Translations under genes and position numbers: made by a program
Source of the DNA: Gammaproteobacteria bacterium
GTDB lineage: Bacteria > Pseudomonadota > Gammaproteobacteria > DSM-16500
Length of the DNA stretch: 64,000 nt
Assembly (NCBI GenBank): GCA_019634835.1
Contig: JAHCAO010000007.1
Location: 32,451 to 96,450, forward strand
Direction: 5' to 3'
The notes under the pieces: generated by a model
Told to the model about the DNA's origin: nothing
Database searches by the model: none
The model's input: the letters and a program-made list of their open reading frames with translations, nothing else
Shown here: positions 35,944 to 45,826 of the stretch, in pieces
How the letters are laid out: each line of letters opens with the position of its first letter
Numbering within the stretch: the stretch's first letter is position 1

Positions 35944-37614
35944 ATGTTAAATCAAATCCATATTCGCGATCTCGCAACCATTGAAGAGCTTCACCTTAAC
36001 CTCAGTACCAACTGCACCATGATTACAGGCGAAACGGGGGCAGGAAAATCTATCTTCATCGAAGCTATCGAATTAGCCTTAGGTGGGCGTGCCTCACAAA
36101 ATGTTATTCGCCCAGGAAAAGAGAAAGCAGATATTAGCTTGAGCTTTGACATTACGAACTTTCCTCAAGTGATAACATACTTAAAAAACTATGATCTTTA
36201 TCAAAACACTCCTGAGTGCATCATCCGGCGCATCATTACCAGTGATGGCCGCTCACGCAGTTACATCAATGGACTACCTTCTACACTTCAGTTTGTAAAA
36301 GAATTAGGGGAGTTATTGTTTCATTTACATAGCCAACATGAGCAACAAGTACTTCTCAAGGTGGAAACACAGCGTGAAATGCTAGACCGTTTTGCAGATC
36401 ATTTACCTCTTACAGCCGCAGTAAAAACCTTCGCTGAGGAATGGCGCATCCTAGATCAAGAAATTAAAAATCTACGTGAAAAAATATCAGAACGCTATGA
36501 ACGTGCCGATTATTTACGTTTTCAACTAGAAGAATTACAAGCTGTAAAATTAGAACCTGATGAGTGGAGAGCAATAGAAGCAGAGCATCATCGCCTCACT
36601 CATGCGGAAGAATTAATGCGAAGCATACAATGTGCTATAGATCTCATCGCTGACAATGACACCAAAAATATACTTTCGCTGCTAAGTGATACCCGTAAAA
36701 TGCTTGAATCTATTCATCTACTCGAACCCAAAGTAAATGAATGGACAGCAACATTAAATACTATTTTAATTCAACTCACTGACCTTGAATCTGACTTGAA
36801 AAATTATTTAGACAATACAGAACTGGACCCAGAAAGACTGCAATTCATTGAAGAACGTGTCAGCCAAATTTTCAATCTTGCGCGCAAACATAAAATTTCA
36901 CCACAAGAACTGACCACATTCAAAGAGCAACTCATATCAGAACTTCAATCCATTGATTCCAGCAACGAAGACTTAATGAAATTAGAAGACAAAAAAAATC
37001 AAATAGCAAAATCTTATATAGAGCACGCAGATCAACTCAGTTCAAGCCGAAAAAAAGCGGCTGAAAAACTAGAGAAAGAAATATCTGCCACGATACAGCA
37101 CCTATCTTTGCCACATGGAGAATTTAAAATTGCGCTTGAAAGAGATGATGGGACACTGCCCTTGCACGGTCATGAAAAAATTATATTTCTTATCAAAACC
37201 AATCCAGACCAGTCCTTGCAACCTTTAGCCAAAGTCATTTCTGGCGGTGAATTATCTCGTCTAAGCTTAGCAGCACACCTGGCTCTTGCCAACCAAACCA
37301 CCATTCCAACCCTTATTTTTGATGAAGTAGATACAGGACTAAGCGGCGCAACAGCAGAAAAAATTGGCAGACTATTACGAAAATTAGGCAACTCCTACCA
37401 AGTATTTTGCATCACACATCAACCACAAGTCGCCGCATGCGGCCATCACCATGTATTAGTAGAAAAGTACTTTGTAGATAACAGTACACATACACGGTTA
37501 CGTTTGCTTACCGCTGATGAGAAAACACGCGAAATCGCACGTATGCTGGGAGGAGAAAAAATTACCGAAAAAACACTGGAACATGCACGGGAAGTACTGC
37601 AAGGGAATTTATGA
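35944..37614 (+). CDS. recN: DNA repair protein RecN
   Basis: SMC-like ATPase in double-strand break repair. Walker A ITGETGAGKSIFIEAIELALGGRA near the N-terminus, long coiled-coil arms (about 155-365), and the C-terminal ABC signature KVISGGELSRLSLAAHLAL with Walker B TLIFDEVDTGLSG and ITHQPQVAACGHHH. I use ATG 35944 (MLNQIHIRDLATIEE, 556 aa); the earlier TTG opening at 35908 would overlap nadK. An SOS box was looked for upstream and not clearly found. Confidence 0.97.
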   Translation: MLNQIHIRDLATIEELHLNLSTNCTMITGETGAGKSIFIEAIELALGGRASQNVIRPGKEKADISLSFDITNFPQVITYLKNYDLYQNTPECIIRRIITSDGRSRSYINGLPSTLQFVKELGELLFHLHSQHEQQVLLKVETQREMLDRFADHLPLTAAVKTFAEEWRILDQEIKNLREKISERYERADYLRFQLEELQAVKLEPDEWRAIEAEHHRLTHAEELMRSIQCAIDLIADNDTKNILSLLSDTRKMLESIHLLEPKVNEWTATLNTILIQLTDLESDLKNYLDNTELDPERLQFIEERVSQIFNLARKHKISPQELTTFKEQLISELQSIDSSNEDLMKLEDKKNQIAKSYIEHADQLSSSRKKAAEKLEKEISATIQHLSLPHGEFKIALERDDGTLPLHGHEKIIFLIKTNPDQSLQPLAKVISGGELSRLSLAAHLALANQTTIPTLIFDEVDTGLSGATAEKIGRLLRKLGNSYQVFCITHQPQVAACGHHHVLVEKYFVDNSTHTRLRLLTADEKTREIARMLGGEKITEKTLEHAREVLQGNL

Positions 37615-38369
37615 GTGACTATATTATTGTTGCTGATGGAAATTTTCTTGTCAGAGAAATTATTCATGAAGCGATTAAAGATAAAACTATTTTAGCGTTA
37701 GACGCAGCAGCAGATAAATTAGCAAGAATTGGTATCACACCCCACCTACTTTTAGGTGACTTTGATGTTGACAATAAAATGCATGTTGACTATTGGGGGG
37801 TACGCCAAACATTCGTAGAATTGACGCATGATGCCATGCCCTATATTGGAAATCATGGTGTCCTTATTGTGCCATGCAAAAATCAAAATTTATCCGATTT
37901 AATCAAGGCAATTCACTATTGTGATAAGCAAAATGCAAGAAGTATTACTATCATTTGTGCCTTAGGCGGCCGCATGGATCATCACGAAGCAGCAATGCGG
38001 TCATTGCGGGCTGAATACAAAAAAGATCGGCCGTTATTCATCCATACCGAACAGCAAACCTTACGCTATGCTAAAGACGAGGAGATCATAATCAAAGGTA
38101 AAATTGGTGATAAATGTGGTATTTTTGCCTTTCCAAAAGGCATATTTTCCTCTCAAGGATTAACGTACGATGTTAACAATTTTGACTTGTCCATGGGGTT
38201 TTCAGAAAGCATTGCAAATTCGTTACATTCTGAATGCGCCACTATCACTGTTAGAGGCGAAGCATTACTAATCATGCCACCATATTTACGCTCACAGCGT
38301 GAATTCATGAAAAAATCTGAGATTGAGCGACTCGAAATGTTATTAAGAGATGCTCGTACATTAATTTAA
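37611..38369 (+). CDS. Thiamine pyrophosphokinase-like protein
   Basis: Likely makes thiamine diphosphate from thiamine and ATP. Family motifs: LALDAAADKLARIGITPHLLLGDFDV (GDFD substrate motif near residue 48), NQNLSDLIKAI (the DxxTDxxKAL-like motif, with S for T), CALGGRMDHHEAAM (GGRxDH) and GLTYDVNNFDLSMGFSESIANSL, the C-terminal beta domain. The length is 252 aa. The ATG overlaps the recN stop by 4 bp. Deviations in the second motif leave some doubt about activity. Confidence 0.85.
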   Translation: MSDYIIVADGNFLVREIIHEAIKDKTILALDAAADKLARIGITPHLLLGDFDVDNKMHVDYWGVRQTFVELTHDAMPYIGNHGVLIVPCKNQNLSDLIKAIHYCDKQNARSITIICALGGRMDHHEAAMRSLRAEYKKDRPLFIHTEQQTLRYAKDEEIIIKGKIGDKCGIFAFPKGIFSSQGLTYDVNNFDLSMGFSESIANSLHSECATITVRGEALLIMPPYLRSQREFMKKSEIERLEMLLRDARTLI

Positions 38370-38394
38370 CCGAGAATCAATCACCTTTCTAGAT

Positions 38395-40011
38395 TTAAAC
38401 ATAGCAAACTGAATGCGATGGTGGCAACAGCTTTTCAGCCTTATCATTGTCCGCAGCCAGTGTTGTCATGGGACGAGGACGATTAAAATAACTATGTTTT
38501 CTCAATGCACTCAATGTTTCGCTAGATAATTGATTTCTTTCAAGCCAGTACGTCATATTATGATAAGTTGCGTGTTTTTTCGTTAGCAAAGACATAACAG
38601 CACTAAAATCAAAAGAAGAAGCAAGCATCCAATTACCTGCTATCATCACAACGCCACTCACACTTTTTGTTGTGATTCCAAAAAGATTTGCTTTATCTGT
38701 TATGACTTTTGCTGCACTGGCAAGTGAAGTTGCTGATAATCCACAACCGGCCCCAACTAAAATGACCTTCCCAGCATTTAAAGCATTGTTCTTCATATAG
38801 TCTGCCGCTAAAATAATCGTGTGGCTCAATTCCATGCCAGCCAAAAATCCCAATATACCGGAAGAAATACCAGTTAGAGTTGCAATGGTCATTTGTGCAC
38901 CATAAGGCCAGTTATCCAAATTAATATTTTTACTAGGGTATTGAAAAATAATTTTCATCCCATCGAATCCATTTTGAGCATAGAACACAAAAAAAGTTGA
39001 ACCAATTAATACTCCTAGACCTAAGTCAATTATTTTATGAGTAATGCGTTTTATATAATCTAATTGCCTAGGAGGATTAAATATTACTAATGTATTACTA
39101 TTTTCATTATCTTCTAAATCTATATCACTTGCCTTATCATATATTTTTAATAAGCATTGCCGCACAACAGCCTCATCAATTTGCTTCCCCATCACGACTT
39201 CAGCTTTTAATAAATTCTCAAAGGTTTCGACATGCTCAGGTTTAATACGCTTAAGTTCATTCACTATTGCTTTTTGGAACTGACAATTTTGATCAAATAA
39301 ATTTCGCACATCATTAATAAGTGACGCTACAGATATCACTCGAAAACCCAAGGTTAATAAAAAATTAATACCAGCAGAAAACATTGCTGTGACTTGACCA
39401 GCCCAGATAAAACCATAGTAACCTAAAGCAAGTGCAGAAACAGCGGCTATGCCAGACATAATTAAAATAAAATTATTTGTGAAAAAATCAGGTACTGATG
39501 GGCAATAGTGACTAAATATTTCTTTTAATTTTTTAGCCATTTTGGGAAAGTAATCAATTCTCACCAATGTTCCAATTCCAAGACAAGCACTGGTTAAAGC
39601 AATAGCGAAAACTTTGATACCTGTAGGCGCAGAAGAAAATAACTCCCAAGTTAATAACTCAGGACTAATATTAAAAGGAAATGTCAATGCATAAACAGCA
39701 ACAGGTAAAGTGGTAGTAAAACTAGAAATATACAAGAGAGCTAATTTTGCAGATGGCCATGCTGCCAAAAGATAAGTGGATAATGTTGGTGGCGGTGATA
39801 TTTCTTTAACAAATAATTTTCTATCACTAATTAAATCCAATTTAGGTTTTTCATAAGGTTCTTCATGAAACAATTCTAAAGGACTATTTTCATCAAGCTT
39901 AACATCTTCAAAAACCTCATCCCTATTATCAATATCATCTAAACGCTCATTTACACTAGACTCAAATTCATCTTCACTAGCGGTAAAATATTCATCATCA
40001 CCATTCTCCAT
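38395..40011 (-). CDS. Unknown multi-pass membrane protein, about 538 aa
   Basis: I do not recognise this protein. The N-terminal 70 residues are very acidic and probably disordered (DDEYFTASEDEFESSVNERLDDIDNRDEVFEDVKLDENSP), then several hydrophobic segments follow (roughly 85-105, 125-145, 170-200, 205-225), a soluble charged region (about 235-310), and another hydrophobic half with glycine-rich helices (IGSTFFVFY; LTGISSGILGFLAGM; VILVGAGCGLSATSLASAAKV). The C-terminus is polar. The opening Met at 40041 overlaps ugd; Met at 40011 does not and is preferred. It could be a secreted membrane effector or a lineage-specific inner-membrane protein. Confidence 0.75.
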   Translation of the reverse strand: MENGDDEYFTASEDEFESSVNERLDDIDNRDEVFEDVKLDENSPLELFHEEPYEKPKLDLISDRKLFVKEISPPPTLSTYLLAAWPSAKLALLYISSFTTTLPVAVYALTFPFNISPELLTWELFSSAPTGIKVFAIALTSACLGIGTLVRIDYFPKMAKKLKEIFSHYCPSVPDFFTNNFILIMSGIAAVSALALGYYGFIWAGQVTAMFSAGINFLLTLGFRVISVASLINDVRNLFDQNCQFQKAIVNELKRIKPEHVETFENLLKAEVVMGKQIDEAVVRQCLLKIYDKASDIDLEDNENSNTLVIFNPPRQLDYIKRITHKIIDLGLGVLIGSTFFVFYAQNGFDGMKIIFQYPSKNINLDNWPYGAQMTIATLTGISSGILGFLAGMELSHTIILAADYMKNNALNAGKVILVGAGCGLSATSLASAAKVITDKANLFGITTKSVSGVVMIAGNWMLASSFDFSAVMSLLTKKHATYHNMTYWLERNQLSSETLSALRKHSYFNRPRPMTTLAADNDKAEKLLPPSHSVCYV

Positions 40012-40019
40012 TGATCTTA

Positions 40020-41408
40020 TTATGCTAACACCTCTTTGCATTTTATTGCTCCTTTAACCAGCAAAGCTGGGGTACTACCTCTACCAATTCCATAATAGTC
40101 AAATCCTGCGGCATGCATATGCTTGGGATCATATTGGTTACGACCGTCAAAAATAATATATTGACGCATTAAATTTCTCATTGCCGTCATATCAGGATAA
40201 CAAAACGGCTTCCACTCCGTGATTAATAGCAATGCGTCCGCATCTTTTAATGCATCGTATTGATGAGCAGCTAGAATAAGCTTACCTGAACGGAGCCATT
40301 CCTCTGGTACTATTTCTCGCGCAACGGGCATGGCGACAGGATCATAGGCTTGCACTCTAGCGCCACGTTTGATGACATCCTCGATCAACACCAACGATGG
40401 TGCTTCACGCATATCATCCGTACCAGGTTTAAAAGACAGACCCCATACAGCCAGTGTAATATCAGCTAGGTCTTCCCCAAACACATCAAGCACTTTTTTT
40501 GATAATACTTGCTTCTGCTTATCATTACGTGCTTCAACCGCTTGCAAAATCATAGAATCAACATGGTGAAGCTCTGCCATCTTTATTAATGCACGCACAT
40601 CCTTGGGAAAACAGGAGCCGCCATATCCACAGCCAGGATTAAGAAATACACTACCTATCCTAGAATCAGACCCTATACCAATACGGACATTCTCAACATC
40701 TACACCCATACGCTCGCATAATATGGACATCTCATTCATAAATGAAATACGTGTTGCAAGCATGGCATTCGCAGCATATTTAGTCATTTCAGCATCCTTC
40801 ACACTCATGAAATAAATACGCTCCGGGCTACGCAAAATCGGTAAATACAAATCAAGCATAATGTTTTTCGCATTACTAGACTCTAAACCAATGATAATGC
40901 GATCAGGACGCATAAAATCTTCGATAGCCGCGCCTTCTCGCAAAAACTCTGGATTACTAACTACGTCAAACTGAATAGTCAAATTACGTTTTTGTAATTC
41001 TTGCTGGATAACATTTTGGACTTGATCAGCCATACCAACTGGCACTGTAGATTTGTCGACAATGATACAATAATGCTTGAGATGCACACCAATATTTCGG
41101 GCTGCTTCTAGTACATACTTAATATCAGCAGAACCATCTTTATCACTTGGTGTTCCAACTGCAATAAAGATCACTTGGCTATTTGCTATCCCCTCAGACA
41201 TAGAAGTAGCAAAGTGTAATCGCCCTTCATTCATGTTACTCATTACCATGGGCTCAAGACCAGGCTCATAGATAGGAAGAATACCTTTTTTCAGATTAGC
41301 AATTTTATGCTCATTCACATCCACACAAGTGACATGATTACCAAGCTCAGCAAAGCAAGTACTGGTAACCAAACCTACATATCCTGCACCAACCACCGTG
41401 ATATTCAC
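40020..41408 (-). CDS. ugd: UDP-glucose 6-dehydrogenase
   Basis: NAD enzyme oxidising UDP-glucose to UDP-glucuronate. N-terminal Rossmann GAGYVGLVTSTCFAELG, IFIAVGTPS, VDKSTVPVGMAD, SNPEFLREGAAIEDFMRPDRIIIG, the catalytic Cys266 in GCGYGGSCFPKD, and the C-terminal domain LSFKPGTDDMREAPSLVLIEDVIKRGARVQAYDP. The length of 462 aa is normal. It begins a run of sugar genes; galU (43010) supplies its substrate. Confidence 0.97.
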   Translation of the reverse strand: MNITVVGAGYVGLVTSTCFAELGNHVTCVDVNEHKIANLKKGILPIYEPGLEPMVMSNMNEGRLHFATSMSEGIANSQVIFIAVGTPSDKDGSADIKYVLEAARNIGVHLKHYCIIVDKSTVPVGMADQVQNVIQQELQKRNLTIQFDVVSNPEFLREGAAIEDFMRPDRIIIGLESSNAKNIMLDLYLPILRSPERIYFMSVKDAEMTKYAANAMLATRISFMNEMSILCERMGVDVENVRIGIGSDSRIGSVFLNPGCGYGGSCFPKDVRALIKMAELHHVDSMILQAVEARNDKQKQVLSKKVLDVFGEDLADITLAVWGLSFKPGTDDMREAPSLVLIEDVIKRGARVQAYDPVAMPVAREIVPEEWLRSGKLILAAHQYDALKDADALLLITEWKPFCYPDMTAMRNLMRQYIIFDGRNQYDPKHMHAAGFDYYGIGRGSTPALLVKGAIKCKEVLA

Positions 41409-41480
41409 TTTCTATCCCCTTGCTATCATATTTTATTTTTTATTCCAGAGCGTTTATTTCAGAAAAAGCCACTATGAACC

Positions 41481-43013
41481 TTACTTTATTTTATATATGG
41501 AAATGTGATTTCCACGCTTATTACTAAATATTTGTATTGGTTCTAGCTCTTTTAATTCTTGCAAAATACCAGCCATCGCTCCTTCTTCTTTGTTTTTTAA
41601 ACGCAGTGCAAGATAATCATATTGCTTCCAACGACCCTGTGTAATTGCATTGGCCTGTAAGTAATCAGGCAATATTTTAAAAATATGTGTCCCAAAATGC
41701 TGAGTGTAATACATCAGTTGGAGGTCATTCACATAAATGGTGGCATCAACAGGAATGTTCTTGGCCGCCCAATTTCCTGCTGAGCGAATATAAGATTTGG
41801 AATGTCCAAACTCAATTATTCCACTTAATGCGGAAATAAAAATAATGCTTGCGATGAGTGAGAGAAATATTCGATGATATTTGCTATGCCATTTCTGAAT
41901 TAAATCGTTTAATGCAAATGGAACCCACAACATGAGCGTCAATGTGAGTGCTATTAAATAACGCTTAGAAATAAACAAATGTTCCGCTAGAAAAACCAGT
42001 GTCACAATAGCATTAACACTCAGGTATCCCCCTATCACCAAAGTAGACCTTGCCGATAAAGAAGCAACCTTATTTTTCCAGGCGTAAGCCACTAAAGCAG
42101 CGTAACCCCACGATAACGTAATACAAACATTGAGTGCATACCAAGAAATCCAGACTAAAAATAAAACCACTGTCGCATCTGCGGCACCTTCAGGCGGCAA
42201 CACATGTTGAACCAACGCAGTCTTTGAGGTGTGATAGCGATCAGCCAATATGACGAATCCATTTTGTAGTTGATTAATAATCTCACTAATCCGACCTAAC
42301 TTTTCTAAGCCTAACTGTGCATGAAATAACTGCCAAGTAATGAAAGCCATGCACAGTAATATCATTGGTGAAGTCAATATAAGAAAAGATTTAATGCGTT
42401 CTTTGGACGAGACAGAAAAATTAACCAACGTTAAGAATGGCATGACAATCAAAAATATTGCGCCTTCAATTCGGAACAAAGTAGCAATGATAAGACTTGT
42501 GTACCAAGCAACCCCTGTTGTCCATGTTGGTTTACGAAAATAATATAGAAAGAAAAGTATCGAACTCAAATAAAAAGCCCAAAAACCATGATCACGAATA
42601 ATATTTTCTCGCAATATGTTAAATTGGTGGTCAAACAAAATAACCAGCGCAGCAAGCCATAGCACTCGCCGTGAGCCGCCCAACTCTTTTATAATCAAGA
42701 TAAAGGCAATAACAGATAGTAAAGAAAAAAAACTGTTTAATACATAAGCTGAAGCTGCATAAGATAAATGGCTAATTTGCACAAGCAAATAAATCAGAAT
42801 AGAATAGAGTGGCCATTGAGATTGCGGGCAAAACTGCATGACTTCTTTAATGGAAGAAGTTCCTACCAATTGCGCACTAAGGAGATAACAAATACCATCT
42901 GGATTAACTACAGATTCTCTATAATCTACGCTCAATGACAATAAAACACTTGTGATCAACGCAAAAAAATATAAAAAGCTATTATGCTCAAACAATGCGG
43001 TCACTTTTCTCAT
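41481..43013 (-). CDS. GT-C type membrane glycosyltransferase (GT39/ArnT-like), tentative
   Basis: A 510-residue polytopic protein with about ten hydrophobic helices. The first loop carries acidic residues typical of lipid-linked-sugar GT-C enzymes ([19 protein letters not shown]), then [19 protein letters not shown] and [17 protein letters not shown] soluble C-terminal portion ([20 protein letters not shown]) ends the protein. It probably transfers a sugar from a polyprenyl carrier in the periplasm. Start overlaps the galU stop by 4 bp (ATGA), so the two genes are translationally coupled. Confidence 0.75.
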   Translation of the reverse strand: MRKVTALFEHNSFLYFFALITSVLLSLSVDYRESVVNPDGICYLLSAQLVGTSSIKEVMQFCPQSQWPLYSILIYLLVQISHLSYAASAYVLNSFFSLLSVIAFILIIKELGGSRRVLWLAALVILFDHQFNILRENIIRDHGFWAFYLSSILFFLYYFRKPTWTTGVAWYTSLIIATLFRIEGAIFLIVMPFLTLVNFSVSSKERIKSFLILTSPMILLCMAFITWQLFHAQLGLEKLGRISEIINQLQNGFVILADRYHTSKTALVQHVLPPEGAADATVVLFLVWISWYALNVCITLSWGYAALVAYAWKNKVASLSARSTLVIGGYLSVNAIVTLVFLAEHLFISKRYLIALTLTLMLWVPFALNDLIQKWHSKYHRIFLSLIASIIFISALSGIIEFGHSKSYIRSAGNWAAKNIPVDATIYVNDLQLMYYTQHFGTHIFKILPDYLQANAITQGRWKQYDYLALRLKNKEEGAMAGILQELKELEPIQIFSNKRGNHISIYKIK

Positions 43014-43882
43014 TCCACTAAACTCTCCAAAGAACGTTTGAAATCATTAGCTAATTCAGGATGTTTTAATGCGTAGGCAACCGTCGCTTCAAGATAACCT
43101 AACTTACTGCCGCAATCATATCGTTTACCGTGAAATTGATATGCATATACCTTTTCTTCATGCAGTAATTTAGCAATTGCATCTGTTAATTGAATTTCAC
43201 CATTCGATCCTTTGACTGTATTTTCAAGTAATCCAAATATTCTCGGCATCAAAACATATCGGCCTACCACACCAAGATTGGACGGTGCTTGTTGCGGATC
43301 AGGCTTTTCAACAATACCGCGAACAGTAGCTAATATTTCATTTGCTGAAGCCACATCGACAATACCATATTTTTTTGTTTCATCAGCTGAGATCTTTTCA
43401 ACCGCAATAATACTCGTTTGTATTTTGTTAAATTGGTCTACCATTTGTTTTAGACATGGCTGCACGCTGCTATCAATTAAATCGTCCGCTAACAACACAG
43501 CAAAAGGTTCATTCATCACAAGCTGCCTAGCACACAGTACCGCATGCCCTAGACCTTGAGGCGATTTCTGGCGGATATAGGCGCATGACACTCCATCTGG
43601 CAAAATGCCCTTTACAATATCCAATAATTCTTTTTTACCTCGCTCTTGCAAAGTGGCTTCCAGTTCGAAATTAGAATCAAAATGATCTTCTATCGCACGC
43701 TTACTACTATTTGTCACAAAAATCAGTTCTGTAATGCCTGCATCCACCGCTTCTTCTACTGCATACTGAATAAGTGGCTTATCCACAATAGGTAACATTT
43801 CTTTGGGGTTGGCCTTAGTTGCAGGCAAGAACCGGGTTCCTAATCCTGCAACGGGAAAAATAGCTTTAGTTACCTTCATCAT
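43010..43882 (-). CDS. galU: UTP-glucose-1-phosphate uridylyltransferase
   Basis: Makes UDP-glucose from UTP and glucose-1-phosphate. N-terminal nucleotidyltransferase loop [50 protein letters not shown] (metal-binding Asp), [22 protein letters not shown] and [16 protein letters not shown]; the C-terminal [19 protein letters not shown] is typical. The first codon of the longer frame is at 43939, but Met20 (43882) or Met21 (43879) fits the family and gives about 290 aa. Feeds ugd and galE. Confidence 0.96.
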   Translation of the reverse strand: MMKVTKAIFPVAGLGTRFLPATKANPKEMLPIVDKPLIQYAVEEAVDAGITELIFVTNSSKRAIEDHFDSNFELEATLQERGKKELLDIVKGILPDGVSCAYIRQKSPQGLGHAVLCARQLVMNEPFAVLLADDLIDSSVQPCLKQMVDQFNKIQTSIIAVEKISADETKKYGIVDVASANEILATVRGIVEKPDPQQAPSNLGVVGRYVLMPRIFGLLENTVKGSNGEIQLTDAIAKLLHEEKVYAYQFHGKRYDCGSKLGYLEATVAYALKHPELANDFKRSLESLVE

Positions 43883-44004
43883 ATAGAGATTGATTATACC
43901 TCCGCGTAAAGAGGTGAATGGTACCATACTTAATTTCAAGGATAGAGAAAAAAATTGTTATCATTATATATCCACAGCGTTTCATTTAGGTATTCTGTTG
44001 ACTT

Positions 44005-44054
44005 GGGAGCACGACAAGTTTTTTGCAGCGCGAGGATGCGGGTATAGTGCCCAA
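44005..44054. repeat. Solo arm of a fold-back element in the galU-GT4 gap
   Basis: The stretch with GACAAGTTTTTTGCAGCGCG followed by AGGATGCGGGTAT resembles the left arm of the elements at 55528 and 57616. The core hairpins and the second arm are missing. It lies between the divergent galU and GT4 genes (43883-44123), which otherwise show nothing but presumptive promoters. Confidence 0.5.
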
Positions 44055-44123
44055 CATTTACTCTTGTTCTCACTTTTATAACTTGATATAAATAGCATAC
44101 TTTCAGATAAAGACTTGTCATTA

Positions 44124-45275
44124 ATGCGTAAAAATGTTCTCATTCTTGGTCATAATGATGCCACTCCATTTGTTGATATTTATAATCAATACACTAAGTT
44201 ATTTAATAAAAATAAATATGAAGTAACAGTTGCATATCTAACAGGCGACCCCAATGAAGAAACCAAAAAACGTACGCTAGCAGAAAATATCATTTTTTTA
44301 AACCTACCCAAAAGAAGTATTCGCTCGTTAAAAATCAATGCGATAAAAACTCTGCTGACTCTCACTCGAGAGAAACAATTTCAAATCGTTATCTGTCATC
44401 GCTATAAGCCCATTTACACGATGCTATGGGTAGCAAAATTCCATAAGATACCGGCTCTTATCGCTGTTATGCATGAACTAGGCACGATGTCATCCATTCA
44501 TCGGCGAATGCTGATTGCCTGTCTAGCAGGAGAAAATGTATTGCTTGCAGGAGTATCTAATGCTGTCCGTGATGATTTGCGTAAAAATGCATGGCATATT
44601 CCCAAAGAACGTATTATTACACTTTACAACGCCATCGATGTTGAGCTGACCGAACCACAGTTACTAAACAGAGAAACTGCACGAAAGAACCTCCAATTAT
44701 TAGGAGACGCTTTTGTTTTTGGCAACCTAGGACGTCTCGCCACGAACAAAGATCAAGAAAGTCTCATTCACGCCTTTTCTCTCATCAGGCCTTATTGCCC
44801 AACAGCAAAACTGATGATCATTGGAACAGGTGAGTTAGAATCACGCCTTAAGCAACAAGTTGAATCTCATGGTTTAAAAGATGACGTTCTTTTTACTGGA
44901 TTTCTCACTAATGGTTTTCGTTATATGAAAGCTTTTGATTGTTTTGTATTATCTTCGATTCAAGAAGCATTTGGCCGTGTGTTACTCGAAGCAATGATGG
45001 CAAAGCTGCCTATTATCGCAACACGTGTACATGGCATTCCTGAAGTCATCAGCACAGTGGGGACACTGGTAGAGCCTAAGGATATTCACGGATTAGCAAC
45101 CGCTATGCGAAAAATATATGAATTATCACAAGCAACTCGTAACAGTAACAGCGAAGTAGCTTATCAACACCTTACCATGCATTTCTCAATTCCAAGATTT
45201 TATGAACAATTCTGGCAACTACCGCTAATACAAGAGATTGACGCTGCACCCAAACATTTTTCTACCATGCTATGA
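44124..45275 (+). CDS. Family 4 glycosyltransferase
   Basis: GT-B fold transferase. N-terminal domain NVLILGHNDATPFVDIYNQYTKLF, then the C-terminal GT4 core: FGNLGRLATNKDQESLIHAFSLI, LMIIGTGELESRLKQQVE, VLFTGFLTNGFRYMKAFDCFVLSSIQEAFGRVLLEAMMAKLPIIATRVHGIPEVI, which includes the E-x7-E donor-binding motif. Acceptor and donor cannot be read. The frame opens at a TTG (44115); the ATG at 44124 is used. It is convergent with the small gene at 45270, overlapping by 6 bp. Confidence 0.88.
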   Translation: MRKNVLILGHNDATPFVDIYNQYTKLFNKNKYEVTVAYLTGDPNEETKKRTLAENIIFLNLPKRSIRSLKINAIKTLLTLTREKQFQIVICHRYKPIYTMLWVAKFHKIPALIAVMHELGTMSSIHRRMLIACLAGENVLLAGVSNAVRDDLRKNAWHIPKERIITLYNAIDVELTEPQLLNRETARKNLQLLGDAFVFGNLGRLATNKDQESLIHAFSLIRPYCPTAKLMIIGTGELESRLKQQVESHGLKDDVLFTGFLTNGFRYMKAFDCFVLSSIQEAFGRVLLEAMMAKLPIIATRVHGIPEVISTVGTLVEPKDIHGLATAMRKIYELSQATRNSNSEVAYQHLTMHFSIPRFYEQFWQLPLIQEIDAAPKHFSTML

Positions 45276-45674
45276 CATTTTTGCCAATCCGGATAATTCT
45301 GAACGCCTTACCTCAGCGCGAGCCATCACCACTAAACGCATCATGAGATGCAAATCATTTTTAATCTGTTGTTTTATCTCGATATCAGTCACTCTTTTAC
45401 TTTCGTATCGCGAATAATTAGCTACTCCATGCATTTCTATTTCTACACTAGTAATTTCCCGGTTTATTTTATTAGTTATTTTCATAATACATTTTACTAT
45501 GCCATTTTTTTCAAGAAAAAAACTATCATGAGAACACTTTAGAGAAGATTGAATGGCTTTGCCCAATTCTACCAGGTCAGCTTCATACGCTGTTAATTTC
45601 TTTCCCTTAATTTTATTTCTAATATTATCCAAAAGTTTATTTAATTCTGCGATCAGTATTTCACTCCTTGTCAT
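45270..45674 (-). CDS. Unknown small helical protein, 134 aa
   Basis: I do not recognise this protein. It appears almost entirely alpha-helical and basic, with no signal peptide (MTRSEILIAELNKLLDNIRNKIKGKKLTAYEADLVELGKAIQ). Its 3' end overlaps the convergent GT4 gene by 6 bp. A 152-bp gap to the gene at 45827 shows nothing. Confidence 0.65.
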   Translation of the reverse strand: MTRSEILIAELNKLLDNIRNKIKGKKLTAYEADLVELGKAIQSSLKCSHDSFFLEKNGIVKCIMKITNKINREITSVEIEMHGVANYSRYESKRVTDIEIKQQIKNDLHLMMRLVVMARAEVRRSELSGLAKMS

Positions 45675-45826
45675 AATAACGGCTCTCCGTTATAAAATGA
45701 TTTACTTATTATAAACGCAAGTACAACGAGAATTATTAAGACAATAAAAATCCACTATCAGCAGCCAAATGTTTCAATATAAGATACCCAAGTGAAACGC
45801 TACAGGCATAGAAATATCAACAACTT

